This document shows, in pieces, positions 9,615 to 19,121 of a stretch of 64,000 bases of DNA. This DNA comes from Coprenecus sp902388455 (GTDB lineage: Bacteria > Bacteroidota > Bacteroidia > Bacteroidales > UBA932): assembly GCA_963931615.1 (NCBI GenBank), contig OZ007032.1, positions 2,418,001 through 2,482,000 of the forward strand, read 5' to 3'. The position numbers and the translations under genes were made by a program. The notes under the pieces are model-generated. The model saw only the letters and a list, made by a program, of their open reading frames with translations, was not told the DNA's origin and searched no databases. The first letter of the stretch is position 1. Each line of letters opens with the position of its first letter.

Positions 9615-11591
9615 TTATTTGCGATTGGCAGGAATATTTTTCTCAAAAACGATACCCTCGCGATAAGCCTCAAGCAGACTGAGCAGGTCTGACACCTGCT
9701 CCCTGAGCACCTTACCGACATCAGTGTCACCCACTTTCATCCTGTTGTTGACGTATTCCACCACTGTGGTGAAAGACCGTATGTCCACACCGTCACGGAC
9801 AGCTTCCTCAATGGACCGGAATGGCTCGTGCTGAGCCAGCATAAGACCATGTGAGTTATATATCAGAGTATATCCGGCTATGCCTGTCTCCGCCTGATAC
9901 GGCTTGGAAAAGCCTCCGTCGATAACCAGAAGCTTACCGCCAGCCTTGATGGGAGACTCACCCTTTAAGGTCTTTACAGGCACATGTCCGTTGATAATAT
10001 GGGTATGTTCACCGGCCAGCCCGAACTCAGCAAGAATCCTTCCGCAGACTTCACTGTCGTCCCGGTATTGAAGATACCAGCCGTGCTTCTCCTTGTGAGT
10101 CTCTTTGGCGTCAATGAAGTACCGTTCGAAAGTAGCCATCTTGTCCTTGTCGAATGGCGGAGCATAGGGACCGCACCAGAGGAACCAGATGAAATCCCTG
10201 GCATAGTTGCGATACCCCTCATCCTTGTCCTCATAATATGCGGCACGGACCACTCTGTCAATCATATCGAAGAGGGCTTTGCCCTTATATGGCTTACCCA
10301 TCACATTTATCTCATGGAAAGAGCCGTCCTCGTTGAGCGGCATCGCACCGTGGAAAAGCAGGTTGGAGTTACGCACCAGATATAGAGAGCCCTTGGAGTA
10401 GAGACAGTGGACATGACGGTCCAGCTGAGCATTGCTGGTAAAACTGCTCATCAGTCTGGTGACCACTCCGCTTTCTTCCTCCGTCAGACGGTACGGAGCA
10501 GAAGGATCTATGGTCGGGAAATTCATGTCCTTCATCGCATAGTCCTTTTCCCCTATCCGGACAGTTCCGTGCTCGAAATCTATCTTGTCAAGCAGCCTGC
10601 GGTCATCCATTCCAAACTCCGGGCGGCGCGCAATCACCTCTCCCTCCAGCTTGAACTGTATGACAGATATGGCCTTGTGCATCTGAGCTATGAGATCTAC
10701 AGTCTTTTTATCGTATTTGGAATCGGCATCAAGCTTGGGCCGGAAACAGGCACAGGGATCATCACCGTAAGTAGCCATGGCAAAAGTGGCCAAAGGCAGA
10801 AGGTTGATACCGTAACCTTCCTCCAGAGTCTCCAGATTGGCATACCGGAGACTGACCCTCAGCACATTGGCCATACAGGCGGCACTGCCGGCGGCCGCTC
10901 CCATCCATATCAGATCATGATTTCCCCACTGAAAGTCCACGTTGTGGTAGTCACAGAGCACATCCATGATCCGGTGTGCACCCGGCCCCCTGTCATAGAT
11001 ATCACCTATGATATGCAGTGAATCGATGGTAAGCCGCTGAATAACATATGCCATGGCACAGATAAACTTGTCAGCCGAACCTGTGGCGATTATAGTGTTA
11101 AGAATCGCGAAGATGTACTCATGCTTGTTATTGTCGCTGGGAGACTCGTGAATCAGCTCCTCGATAATGTAGGAGTACTCCGGAGGCAGGGCTTTGCGCA
11201 CCTTGGAACGGGTATACTTCGAGGCAGCGGTCTCCACGACCCTCACCAGATTGGCGATATTGACCTTGTACCATTCTGCCATATCCGTCTCACGGGCCTT
11301 GACCTGCTTGAGTTTCAGTTCCGGATAGTAAATCAACGTACAAAGTTCTTTCTTCTCGTTCTCCTTGAGCTGAAGGCCGAAAAGCTCGTCCACCTTGCGC
11401 TTTATGGCACCTGAGGCATTGCGCAGCACGTGCTGCACCGCATCATACTCGCCGTGAAGATCCGTCATAAAATGTTCAGTACCCTTGGGCAGGTTGAGAA
11501 TCGCCTCAAGATTGATTATCTCTGTAACAGCAGCCTGAATGGTAGGAAAACTTCTGGAAAGCAGCTCCAGATATCTTACATCCTTTGTCAT
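9615..11591 (-). CDS. fbp: Fructose-1,6-bisphosphatase, class III (Firmicutes/Bacteroidetes type)
   Basis: 658 aa, matching the long class III Fbp family rather than the roughly 330-aa class I enzymes. Metallophosphatase signatures are visible: FMTDLHGEYDAVQHVLRN near the N terminus, IIGDIYDRGPGAHRIMD, FQWGNHDLIWMGAAAG and IINGHVPVKTLKGESP. It hydrolyses fructose-1,6-bisphosphate to fructose-6-phosphate in gluconeogenesis. It starts 12 bp after dnaE ends on the same strand, so it is probably transcribed with dnaE. Confidence 0.95.
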   Translation of the reverse strand: MTKDVRYLELLSRSFPTIQAAVTEIINLEAILNLPKGTEHFMTDLHGEYDAVQHVLRNASGAIKRKVDELFGLQLKENEKKELCTLIYYPELKLKQVKARETDMAEWYKVNIANLVRVVETAASKYTRSKVRKALPPEYSYIIEELIHESPSDNNKHEYIFAILNTIIATGSADKFICAMAYVIQRLTIDSLHIIGDIYDRGPGAHRIMDVLCDYHNVDFQWGNHDLIWMGAAAGSAACMANVLRVSLRYANLETLEEGYGINLLPLATFAMATYGDDPCACFRPKLDADSKYDKKTVDLIAQMHKAISVIQFKLEGEVIARRPEFGMDDRRLLDKIDFEHGTVRIGEKDYAMKDMNFPTIDPSAPYRLTEEESGVVTRLMSSFTSNAQLDRHVHCLYSKGSLYLVRNSNLLFHGAMPLNEDGSFHEINVMGKPYKGKALFDMIDRVVRAAYYEDKDEGYRNYARDFIWFLWCGPYAPPFDKDKMATFERYFIDAKETHKEKHGWYLQYRDDSEVCGRILAEFGLAGEHTHIINGHVPVKTLKGESPIKAGGKLLVIDGGFSKPYQAETGIAGYTLIYNSHGLMLAQHEPFRSIEEAVRDGVDIRSFTTVVEYVNNRMKVGDTDVGKVLREQVSDLLSLLEAYREGIVFEKNIPANRK

Positions 11592-11603
11592 ATGAAATTA
11601 TCT

Positions 11604-14600
11604 TTATTTATTGATACGATATGCCAGACCGCAGGACTGAAGCCACTCCAGCAACTCGTCCGTAGCCGTGACACTGTATTTGCGTGAAATGAATTCGGCA
11701 TTGACCTTTTCCTTCTTGTCGTAGACGTTGAGGGTCACGTGGGAACGGCCCTTGCTGCGGGACAGGGCTTTCTTCAGCCCCTTGCGCAGAGTCTCGTCTA
11801 TCCTCTCCAGCGGCAGGTCGATAATCAGGTCCCGCACCATCGACTCCCGGACATTGGCCAGAAGCGAGACAGCACGGACCTTAGTCCGCCCTCCGTTGAT
11901 TTCCAGTATTTTATTGTCCTTGTCGCCGACATTCCTGAACCTCGGGGCCACGTAGACCCGCATCAGCAGGAACTCGTGCGGACGGAGATAGCCGCTGACC
12001 GCCTCGTAATCCTTGTCGAAGAGGGCAAATGTCGTTGACCCCTTGAAGTCCTCTATCGTCAGACGGCAAAACACCCCGTTGCCATTGGCCTTGGGCCTGA
12101 CCTCCACGCTGCTGACAAGCCCCGCAATCCATTGGTCCTTATCGAAATCCTCCCGGTTGCGGCTCGCGCTCACCCTATCCACGTAATCATTCCAGGAAGG
12201 CAGGTCCAATGTGGTAAAATGCTCTATCTCAAAGCGGAAGCGGTCGAGGGGATGGGCCGAGATGTACATTCCCACCAGTTCCTTCTCCTTCTTGAGAATC
12301 TCTATCTGGTCCAATTCCGGCAGGACCGGGAGCGGAGGACGGGCGGTATCTATCGGAGCGCTGCCGAAGAGGCTGCCTTTCATGGACTCGACCGACTTCT
12401 GGAACAATGAGCCGTAGCGGATCAGCAGGTCCAGACAGGTCTCCCCCTTTCCGGCCTCCACCGCAAATGAGCCGCGGTTGATCTCGGGGAAGGAGTCAAA
12501 TGCTCCGGAGTATGCGAGGGCCTCGACGCCCTTCTTGTTGACGGAGGTGGAGGGAACGCGCTCCATGAAATTGAAGATGTCGCTGAACGGACCGTTGTTG
12601 CGGCGCTCCTCTATGATGCTGTTCACCGCTCCTATGCCGATGCCCTTGATACCGGCCATGCCGAAGCGGATGTTGCCGTCCTTGTTGACGGTGAACTTGG
12701 TATAGCTCTCGTTGACATCCGGACCGAGAATCTTCATGCCGCCCCGCCGGCAGTCATCCATGAACTTGGTGATCTCGTCGATGTTGTTGAGGTTGTTACT
12801 CAGGACGGCGGCCATGTACTCGGCGCGGTAGTGGGCCTTGAGGTAGCCGGTCTGGTAGCCGACCCATGCGTAGCAGGTGGCGTGGGACTTGTTGAAGGCG
12901 TAGGATGCGAATGCCTCCCAGTCGTTCCATATCTTGTTGAGTATAGCCTCGGGATGTCCGTGCGCCAGACCTCCGGCGAAGAACTCGTCCTTGAGTTCGG
13001 CCATGACCTTGATCTGCTTCTTTCCCATCGCCTTACGCAGCTTGTCGGCCTTACCCTTGGTGAAGCCTGCCAGTTTCTGGGACAGCAGCATGACCTGCTC
13101 CTGGTAGACGGTCACGCCGTAGGTGTCGTGCAGGTACTCCTCCATGTCGGGCAGGTCGTACTCAATCTTGCTCCGGCCGTGCTTGCGGGCTACGAAGTCA
13201 GGGATGTAGTCCATAGGGCCCGGGCGGTAGAGGGCGTTCATCGCGATAAGGTCCTCGAACCTCGAAGGCTGCAGCTCGATGAGCCACTTCTGCATGCCCT
13301 CGGACTCGAACTGGAACACGCCTATGGTATCACCACGGGAGAACAGCGCATAAGTCTCCTCGTCGTCTATCGGTATAGCATTGATATCCAGTTCCTCTCC
13401 TCTGGGCTGGCGGATATTCTCCACCGCATCCTTGAGTATAGTCAGGGTCTTCAGCCCGAGGAAGTCCATCTTCAGCATGCCCGCCGACTCGATGAGGCTG
13501 CCCTCGAACTGCGAGACGAGGATGTCCTTGCCGGTCTCCTTGTCCTTGGCCGTACTCAGCGGGATGAAGTTCGTAAGGTCGTCGCGGCCGATGATGGTGG
13601 CGCAGGCATGTACGCCGGTGTTGCGGACCGTACCCTCGAGGCGCTCGGCGTACATAAGGGTGTCGTGGACCAGCTGGTCACCGCCGTTGAAAGCCTCCTT
13701 GAACTCGGGCACCTTCTCCAGGCAGAGCTTGATCGTCGGGTCCACATCCTTGGGTTCCATCACCTTCTTCTTCTGTCCGGGATGGTCGGGGTCATCCACC
13801 TCCTTCTCCTTCTGCACGGTAATCTTGCGCGGCACCAGCTTGGCCAGTCGGTCGGTCTGGTCCAAGGCCAGCTTCTGGATGCGGCCCACGTCACGGATGA
13901 CGCTCTTGGTGGCCATCGTACCGAAGGTAATCACGTGCGAGACGTGGTCCTTGCCGTACTTGTCCTCCACGTACTTGAAGACCCGGTAGCGGCCCTCGTC
14001 GTCGAAGTCGATGTCGATATCGGGCATGGAGATACGGTCGGGGTTCAGGAAACGCTCGAACAGGAGGTCATACTTTATCGGGTCAATATTGGTAATCGTA
14101 AGGCAGTAGGCCACCACCGAGCCGGCAGCGGAGCCTCGTCCGGGCCCCACCCACACGCCCATATCCCTGGCAGCCTTGATAAAATCCTGGACTATCAGGA
14201 AGTAGTCGGGGAATCCCATCTTCTTGATGGTCGCCAGCTCGAAGTCAATCCTCTCCCTCGTGGCCTCGGGAATGTCCTCCCCATAGCGGCGGTGCGCCCC
14301 CTCGTAGGTAAGGTGGTGCAGGTAATCGTTGGAATCGGTGAATCCCTCCGGGAGAGGGAATACCGGAAGAATGGGGTCGTGGTTGAGGTTCAGCACCTCG
14401 CATTTGTCCACGATCTCTAAGGTATTGGATATCACCTCGGGATGGTCGGCGAAGATGGCCGACATCTCCTCGGTGGACTTGAGGTATTCCTGCTGGGTGT
14501 AGCGCAGACGCTTGGGGTCGTCGAAGTCGGAATTGGTGCTGATGCAGATAAGGCGGTCATGGGCCGGGCCGTCCTCCTTGCGCACGAAGTGCACGTCGTT

Positions 14601-15242
14601 TGTGGCCACCACCTTGATACCCAGTTTCTCAGCTATCTGAAAGATCACCGCATTGACCTGCTGCTGGTGCTCGAAGGTGCTCTTCTCCGCCCCGGGCACG
14701 TCGGTCTCGTGGCGCTGCACCTCTAAATAATAGTCGTCCCCGAAGATGGACTTGTACCACGCCGCTATACGCTCCGCCTCCTCCGGCTTTCCCTCCATGA
14801 TGGCCTGAGGCACCTCGCCGCCCAGACAGGCCGAGCAGCAGATGACCCCCTCGTGGTACTGCTCTATCAGCTCGTGGTCGATGCGCGGCTTGTAGTAGAA
14901 GCCCTCGATGTAGGCCTTGGACGAGAGCTTGATGAGGTTGTGATAGCCGTCCATGTTCTTGGCCAGCATGATCAGGTGGTAGGAGCTCTGGTCCTCGCGG
15001 CCCTTGCGGTCGAAGCGGCTCGCCCCGGCCACATAGAACTCCGAGCCCACGATGGGCTTCAGCGGAACACCTTTCTTGGCCACCGTATCCAGGAACTCCT
15101 TCACACCGAACATGTTCCCGTGATCGGTGATAGCCAGGGCCGGCTGACCGTCGGCCACGGCAGTATCGATCAGGTCCCCTATCTTGGACTGACCGTCGAG
15201 AATCGAATACTGGGTATGGACATGCAGGTGGGCGAATGACAT
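11604..15242 (-). CDS. dnaE: DNA polymerase III alpha subunit
   Basis: 1212 aa. The N-terminal PHP domain opens with AHLHVHTQYSILDG at residues 4-17. The polymerase core carries VGPGRGSAAGS near 366 and the catalytic aspartates in PDIDIDF at 407-413, followed by finger and helix-hairpin-helix regions and a C-terminal OB-fold segment. It is the replicative polymerase catalytic subunit. A TACCTTTG -7 box lies about 30 nt upstream of the ATG. The downstream fbp gene follows after 12 bp. Confidence 0.97.
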   Translation of the reverse strand: MSFAHLHVHTQYSILDGQSKIGDLIDTAVADGQPALAITDHGNMFGVKEFLDTVAKKGVPLKPIVGSEFYVAGASRFDRKGREDQSSYHLIMLAKNMDGYHNLIKLSSKAYIEGFYYKPRIDHELIEQYHEGVICCSACLGGEVPQAIMEGKPEEAERIAAWYKSIFGDDYYLEVQRHETDVPGAEKSTFEHQQQVNAVIFQIAEKLGIKVVATNDVHFVRKEDGPAHDRLICISTNSDFDDPKRLRYTQQEYLKSTEEMSAIFADHPEVISNTLEIVDKCEVLNLNHDPILPVFPLPEGFTDSNDYLHHLTYEGAHRRYGEDIPEATRERIDFELATIKKMGFPDYFLIVQDFIKAARDMGVWVGPGRGSAAGSVVAYCLTITNIDPIKYDLLFERFLNPDRISMPDIDIDFDDEGRYRVFKYVEDKYGKDHVSHVITFGTMATKSVIRDVGRIQKLALDQTDRLAKLVPRKITVQKEKEVDDPDHPGQKKKVMEPKDVDPTIKLCLEKVPEFKEAFNGGDQLVHDTLMYAERLEGTVRNTGVHACATIIGRDDLTNFIPLSTAKDKETGKDILVSQFEGSLIESAGMLKMDFLGLKTLTILKDAVENIRQPRGEELDINAIPIDDEETYALFSRGDTIGVFQFESEGMQKWLIELQPSRFEDLIAMNALYRPGPMDYIPDFVARKHGRSKIEYDLPDMEEYLHDTYGVTVYQEQVMLLSQKLAGFTKGKADKLRKAMGKKQIKVMAELKDEFFAGGLAHGHPEAILNKIWNDWEAFASYAFNKSHATCYAWVGYQTGYLKAHYRAEYMAAVLSNNLNNIDEITKFMDDCRRGGMKILGPDVNESYTKFTVNKDGNIRFGMAGIKGIGIGAVNSIIEERRNNGPFSDIFNFMERVPSTSVNKKGVEALAYSGAFDSFPEINRGSFAVEAGKGETCLDLLIRYGSLFQKSVESMKGSLFGSAPIDTARPPLPVLPELDQIEILKKEKELVGMYISAHPLDRFRFEIEHFTTLDLPSWNDYVDRVSASRNREDFDKDQWIAGLVSSVEVRPKANGNGVFCRLTIEDFKGSTTFALFDKDYEAVSGYLRPHEFLLMRVYVAPRFRNVGDKDNKILEINGGRTKVRAVSLLANVRESMVRDLIIDLPLERIDETLRKGLKKALSRSKGRSHVTLNVYDKKEKVNAEFISRKYSVTATDELLEWLQSCGLAYRINK

Positions 15243-15272
15243 AACTCCGTTGATTTTTCAAGTTGCGTCCTG

Positions 15273-15280
15273 CAAAGGTA
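15273..15280 (-). promoter_or_regulatory. -7 promoter box for dnaE
   Basis: The minus strand reads TACCTTTG, matching TAnnTTTG, about 30 nt upstream of the dnaE start. Confidence 0.6.
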
Positions 15281-15401
15281 ACATTATTTTCGGGCGGATT
15301 TTAAGTTGAACTTCAAATTTGTCCACAACATAAATAATAGTCTTACCCATCATCCGTCTAACTTCGACACCCGCCCATGTAGATCGGGAAAGACTTAGCT
15401 T

Positions 15402-16679
15402 CTACCGGTGCAGCAGCCAGTCATAGACCGGTCGGACTGAAATGGAAGGACAGTCTTCAGTTGCGGCAATGTCCTCATATTCGTGGTCAGTGAGCAACAG
15501 CAATTCCTTGCAGCCGGTACGTCTGGCGGCAAGACGCAGACCGGAAAGCTCGCGGCGGCGTGTCTTGGGGTTAAGGATATCGTATGAGACCTGAACTGCC
15601 TGCAAGACAGCCCTGTCCAGGCACAGCAGAAAATCACATTCACCGGAGCGGTCGCTGAAATAGTAAATGTCCAGCCCGGCCTGTCGGCAGCGGCGCTGCA
15701 GCTCAAGATACACCACCGTTTCCAGCCGCCAGCCGAGATTGTCCGCAGCCATGGCTTCGGGCCTGTTGTTCATCAGCGCCACGTCTATCGGATAGAGTTT
15801 TTCGCCTATAACCCTTAGTGAACTTTTATAGGAGAACTTGTGAAGTTCAGTCAGAAGATATGCCTGCTTGAGGTATCCGACATAATTCCGTGAAGTATGC
15901 TCGGATTTGAAACCGAAGTCAGCCTGCAGCGCTCTGTCAGAGACTATTGCTGGAACAACGTTCAGAAGATGGTGAGCCATGAGCTCAAAGGCTGCTTTGT
16001 ACACTACCTTGAAACGCTGCTCGATATCCCTTTTGAGGATACTGTCCACCAACGCAGTTATATAGCCTCTGGTATCCGGAAGAGACTGCACTTCCGGGAA
16101 ACCGCCCTGCTTCAGATAATCATCAAAAGCCGCCCGGCGCAGGGCCACGGCCTGAGTCGTCAATTTCTTAGTGTCCACATTCCTGAACTCACAGTACTCT
16201 GCAAATGAAAATGGATACAGCGGTATGGGATTGTGCCTGCCAGTAAGATGAGACGCCAGCTCTCCGCTCAGCAGCTTCGCATTGGAACCCGTGACAAGGA
16301 TATGCATACCTGTGCGCAGAAGCCTGTTGACAAACAGATACCATTCCGGGATATTCTGTATCTCATCTATGAACAGATAATTGAAGTCTCCGTGAATCTT
16401 GTATAGAACTTCAAGAACATTGTTCAGGTCAGAACCTTTAAGTTCAGCCAGACGTTCATCATCGAAATTGGCGTATGCATATTTCACCCCTGCCTTTTTC
16501 AACACATTGAAACACAGGGTAGATTTGCCGCTCCTCCTCACGCCTATTACTACCTGAGCCTGAGTGCTGTCCAGATTCACCAAAGACTCCTCCATCCTGT
16601 CGCAGAACTTCAAAGCCTTCTTACGCTCCATCTCCTCCGCCTGCTCTGTCAAGACCATTTCGAGTATACGAGTATCCAT
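15402..16679 (-). CDS. AAA-type ATPase with DUF4143 (DUF234-like) C-terminal domain
   Basis: 425 aa. Walker A GVRRSGKST is at 46-54 and Walker B LFIDEIQNI near 102, then VTGSNAKLLSGELA (sensor 1 region) and RHNPIPLYPFSFAEY. The C-terminal half is the DUF4143 region, containing GECDFLL and related nuclease-like strands. These ATPases are abundant in Bacteroidota and archaea, often stand alone and have no settled function. The gene is preceded by three 33-bp-period repeats and a perfect TATATTTG box. Its codon use seems more AT-rich than the adjacent dnaE, consistent with acquired DNA. Confidence 0.9.
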   Translation of the reverse strand: MDTRILEMVLTEQAEEMERKKALKFCDRMEESLVNLDSTQAQVVIGVRRSGKSTLCFNVLKKAGVKYAYANFDDERLAELKGSDLNNVLEVLYKIHGDFNYLFIDEIQNIPEWYLFVNRLLRTGMHILVTGSNAKLLSGELASHLTGRHNPIPLYPFSFAEYCEFRNVDTKKLTTQAVALRRAAFDDYLKQGGFPEVQSLPDTRGYITALVDSILKRDIEQRFKVVYKAAFELMAHHLLNVVPAIVSDRALQADFGFKSEHTSRNYVGYLKQAYLLTELHKFSYKSSLRVIGEKLYPIDVALMNNRPEAMAADNLGWRLETVVYLELQRRCRQAGLDIYYFSDRSGECDFLLCLDRAVLQAVQVSYDILNPKTRRRELSGLRLAARRTGCKELLLLTDHEYEDIAATEDCPSISVRPVYDWLLHR

Positions 16680-16699
16680 AATCCTTGAATTTTTCTTGA

Positions 16700-16707
16700 C
16701 AAATATA
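16700..16707 (-). promoter_or_regulatory. -7 promoter box for the DUF4143 ATPase
   Basis: The minus strand reads TATATTTG, a perfect TAnnTTTG match 20 nt before the ATPase start and immediately downstream of the 33-bp repeats. Confidence 0.6.
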
Positions 16708-16720
16708 GCGAATTTCTACC

Positions 16721-16806
16721 AAAACGCGCATTTCGACATATTTTTAACATTCCAAAACGCGCATTTTGACATATTTTCCACTCTTCAAAACGCGCACTTT
16801 GACACG
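16721..16806 (-). repeat. Three direct repeats, 33-bp period, upstream of the DUF4143 ATPase
   Basis: AAAACGCGCATTTTGACATA-like 20-mers begin at 16721, 16754 and 16787 on the plus strand, exactly 33 bp apart (about three helical turns). On the ATPase strand each reads TGTC-AAAATGCGCGTTTT. The position just upstream of the -7 box suggests operator-like sites. The last copy reaches the stop of the U32 peptidase gene. Confidence 0.8.
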
Positions 16807-16808
16807 TT

Positions 16809-18050
16809 TTACTTCCGCTCGAAGATATAGAGCTTGTCGGCGCGGCGGACGCGGGAGGGTACGGGGATGGAGCAGGCGACACCCTGGGGAGCGGTGTCGG
16901 AGGGGACGAGGTCGACGCGGATCTCGGGGATGTCCATCTCGACTACTCCGGTGGTGGGGCCGATGATGAGGATGTGCTGACCGACTTTCAGCGGGGCGGC
17001 CTCGACCAGGATCTCGGCCACTCCGAGGTTGGAGAAATAATTGTTCACCTTGCCGGCATAGACCTTCTTCATGGTCGCGCTGCTGCCGTAGACGCTGCTC
17101 CACTCGCCCAGACGGGCACCCTGGTAGTAACCGTCCCAGAAGCCGCGGTTGAACACCTGCGAGAGCTGGTCCCGGAACGAGGCCCCGAACTCCGGGGTGA
17201 AGGTGCCGGCCTCCACGGCATCGGCGGCGGCCCGGTAGGCGCTGACCACCTTCTGCACATACTCCGCTGGACGGGCGCGGCCCTCGATCTTGAACACCGA
17301 GACGCCGGCTGCGGCCATCTTGTCCAGAAATTCTATGGTGCACAGGTCCTTGGGGGACATGATGTACTTGTTGTCTATCTCCAGTTCGTAGCCTGTCTCG
17401 AGGTCAGTGACGCGGTAGCCCCGGCGGCAGAGCTGGAGGCAGGAGCCGCGGTTGGCCGACTTGCCGTTCTCGTGCAGGCTCAGATAGCATTTGCCGGAGA
17501 CGGCCATGCACAGAGCCCCGTGGCAGAACATCTCGATCTGCACCGGACGGCCCGAAGGCCCGGTGATGCCCTCCGAGGCGATACGGTCGCTGATGGCCCT
17601 GACCTGCTCCAGGTTGAGTTCCCTGGCGAGGACCACCACGTCGGCATACTGCGAGTAGAAGCGCAGGGCCTCTGTGTTGGAGATATTGAGTTGGGTGGAG
17701 ATATGCACCTCGAGGCCGATACGGTGGGCATATTCTATGGTAGTTATGTCGGAGGCGATGACAGCCGTGACTCCGGCGGCCTTGGCGGCATCGAGGGTGC
17801 TGTAGGCCTTGGGCACGTCCTCGTCGTAGAGAATAATGTTCAGGGCCAGGTAGGTCTTGACATCGTGCTCCGAGCAGTAGCGGACTATCTCCGGAAGGTC
17901 GGCCATGGTAAAATTGTTCGCGCTGTGCGAGCGCATGTTCAGGTCCTCCACCCCGAAATACACCGAATCGGCTCCGGCCTGCACCGCGGCGGTGAGGGCC
18001 TCGAAGCATCCGGCCGGGGCCATTATCTCGAGTCTGTGTCCCCTGCTCAT
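16809..18050 (-). CDS. Peptidase U32 family protein (TrhP/RlhA-related)
   Basis: 413 aa. The N-terminal TIM-barrel-like segment starts LEIMAPAGCFEALTAAVQAG. The U32 signature is complete near residues 176-194 (EMFCHGALCMAVSGKCYLS), followed by the NRGSCLQLCRRGY cysteine cluster. U32 proteins in this size class hydroxylate tRNA or 23S rRNA bases using iron-sulfur chemistry and prephenate-derived cofactors, rather than acting as proteases. Which RNA is modified cannot be told here. The start overlaps the stop of the upstream polyprenyl synthase by 4 nt (ATGA), indicating translational coupling. Confidence 0.92.
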   Translation of the reverse strand: MSRGHRLEIMAPAGCFEALTAAVQAGADSVYFGVEDLNMRSHSANNFTMADLPEIVRYCSEHDVKTYLALNIILYDEDVPKAYSTLDAAKAAGVTAVIASDITTIEYAHRIGLEVHISTQLNISNTEALRFYSQYADVVVLARELNLEQVRAISDRIASEGITGPSGRPVQIEMFCHGALCMAVSGKCYLSLHENGKSANRGSCLQLCRRGYRVTDLETGYELEIDNKYIMSPKDLCTIEFLDKMAAAGVSVFKIEGRARPAEYVQKVVSAYRAAADAVEAGTFTPEFGASFRDQLSQVFNRGFWDGYYQGARLGEWSSVYGSSATMKKVYAGKVNNYFSNLGVAEILVEAAPLKVGQHILIIGPTTGVVEMDIPEIRVDLVPSDTAPQGVACSIPVPSRVRRADKLYIFERK

Positions 18051-19024
18051 TTGCGGCGGTAGGTTATCTGGGTGGCGAACTCCTCGAGCAGGGAGAGCTT
18101 CTGCGCCCCGAGAGACAGGGCCTCGACAGTCTCCATTGCCTTATGGAAATAGTGCTCTATGGCCTTCTCGGCATTGTCCTTGCCTCCCAGCTCAGTGAAC
18201 AACTGCTGGGCCGCTGCGATCTTCTCAGCCGCACGGTCCTCCCCCATCCGGAAGATCTCCCCGAAACGGGTCTTCTGCTCTCCGGACGCCAGACGGGCCG
18301 CCTCGACGTAGAGCCAGGTCTTCTTATTGTTCACGATGTCCCCGCCGATATTCTTTCCGAACACGGCCGGATCCCCGAAAGTATCCAGATAGTCGTCGGT
18401 AATCTGGAAGGCCAGACCGAGGTCGTAGCCGTACCGGTACAGAGCTTCTGCTGACTTCGCATCGGCACCGCCGAGGACAGCCCCTAACTTGGCCGATCCG
18501 GCTATCAGCGCCGATGTCTTCAGCCCTATCATCATGATATAGTCATCCATCGTCACCACCGGCATGGTCTCGTAGTTCATGTCGTACTGCTGTCCCTCGC
18601 AGACCTTCCGGGCTGTATCGCTGAACACAGCCAGCACGGCCTGGAGCTTGTCGGCCGGAGCCTTGCACACGTACTCGTAGGCCTGTATCGACATCACGTC
18701 TCCGGAGAGAATCGCGATGTTCTCGTTCCACTTGCGGTACACTGTAGGCTGGCCGCGGCGGATATCGGCCCGGTCCATGATGTCGTCATGAATCAGGGTA
18801 AACGTATGGAACACCTCCAGTCCGAGAGCCGGATAGACCTGCTGCGGCTCGATCTTGTCCGTAAACAGCGAGCAGGCCAGCAGGGCCAGACGCGGACGGA
18901 TCCGCTTGCCTCCGATGGACATCATATATTCTATAGGTGTGTAAAGCTCAGCGGGCTCACCCTTCAGGTCGAGGGTGCATATCCCGTTGGAGACGATCTT
19001 GTCGATTTCAGCTAAACTGTACAT
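18047..19024 (-). CDS. Polyprenyl (isoprenyl) diphosphate synthase
   Basis: 325 aa from the ATG at 19024. This start is chosen because the longer open frame would run through the promoter, and MYSLAEIDKIV fits the family. The first aspartate-rich motif is DDIMD at 80-84, preceded by GGKRIRPRL at 38-46. The second is DDYLDTFGD near 210. It condenses isopentenyl diphosphate with an allylic primer to make farnesyl/geranylgeranyl- or longer prenyl diphosphates for quinones or undecaprenol; chain length is not determined here. Its stop overlaps the U32 start by 4 nt. Confidence 0.93.
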   Translation of the reverse strand: MYSLAEIDKIVSNGICTLDLKGEPAELYTPIEYMMSIGGKRIRPRLALLACSLFTDKIEPQQVYPALGLEVFHTFTLIHDDIMDRADIRRGQPTVYRKWNENIAILSGDVMSIQAYEYVCKAPADKLQAVLAVFSDTARKVCEGQQYDMNYETMPVVTMDDYIMMIGLKTSALIAGSAKLGAVLGGADAKSAEALYRYGYDLGLAFQITDDYLDTFGDPAVFGKNIGGDIVNNKKTWLYVEAARLASGEQKTRFGEIFRMGEDRAAEKIAAAQQLFTELGGKDNAEKAIEHYFHKAMETVEALSLGAQKLSLLEEFATQITYRRK

Positions 19025-19048
19025 GGTACTATGGATTTTCCTTTCGCG

Positions 19049-19056
19049 CAAAGATA
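19049..19056 (-). promoter_or_regulatory. -7 promoter box for the polyprenyl synthase-U32 operon
   Basis: The minus strand reads TATCTTTG, 24 nt upstream of the chosen start codon, which supports 19024 over the upstream in-frame start. Confidence 0.65.
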
Positions 19057-19095
19057 CGACAATCTCCCAAAAATGATACACATCCAAATAATTTG

Positions 19096-19103
19096 TATCT
19101 TCG
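19096..19103 (+). promoter_or_regulatory. -7-like promoter box for rsgA
   Basis: TATCTTCG, one mismatch from TAnnTTTG, 18 nt before the rsgA ATG and divergent from the polyprenyl synthase promoter. Confidence 0.45.
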
Positions 19104-19121
19104 CGGCGCAAAACAAAGCAC

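Noticed and set aside
12831..14420. 529-codon plus-strand frame within dnaE.
   Set aside because: Antisense of conserved polymerase sequence with GC-rich third positions; no independent support.
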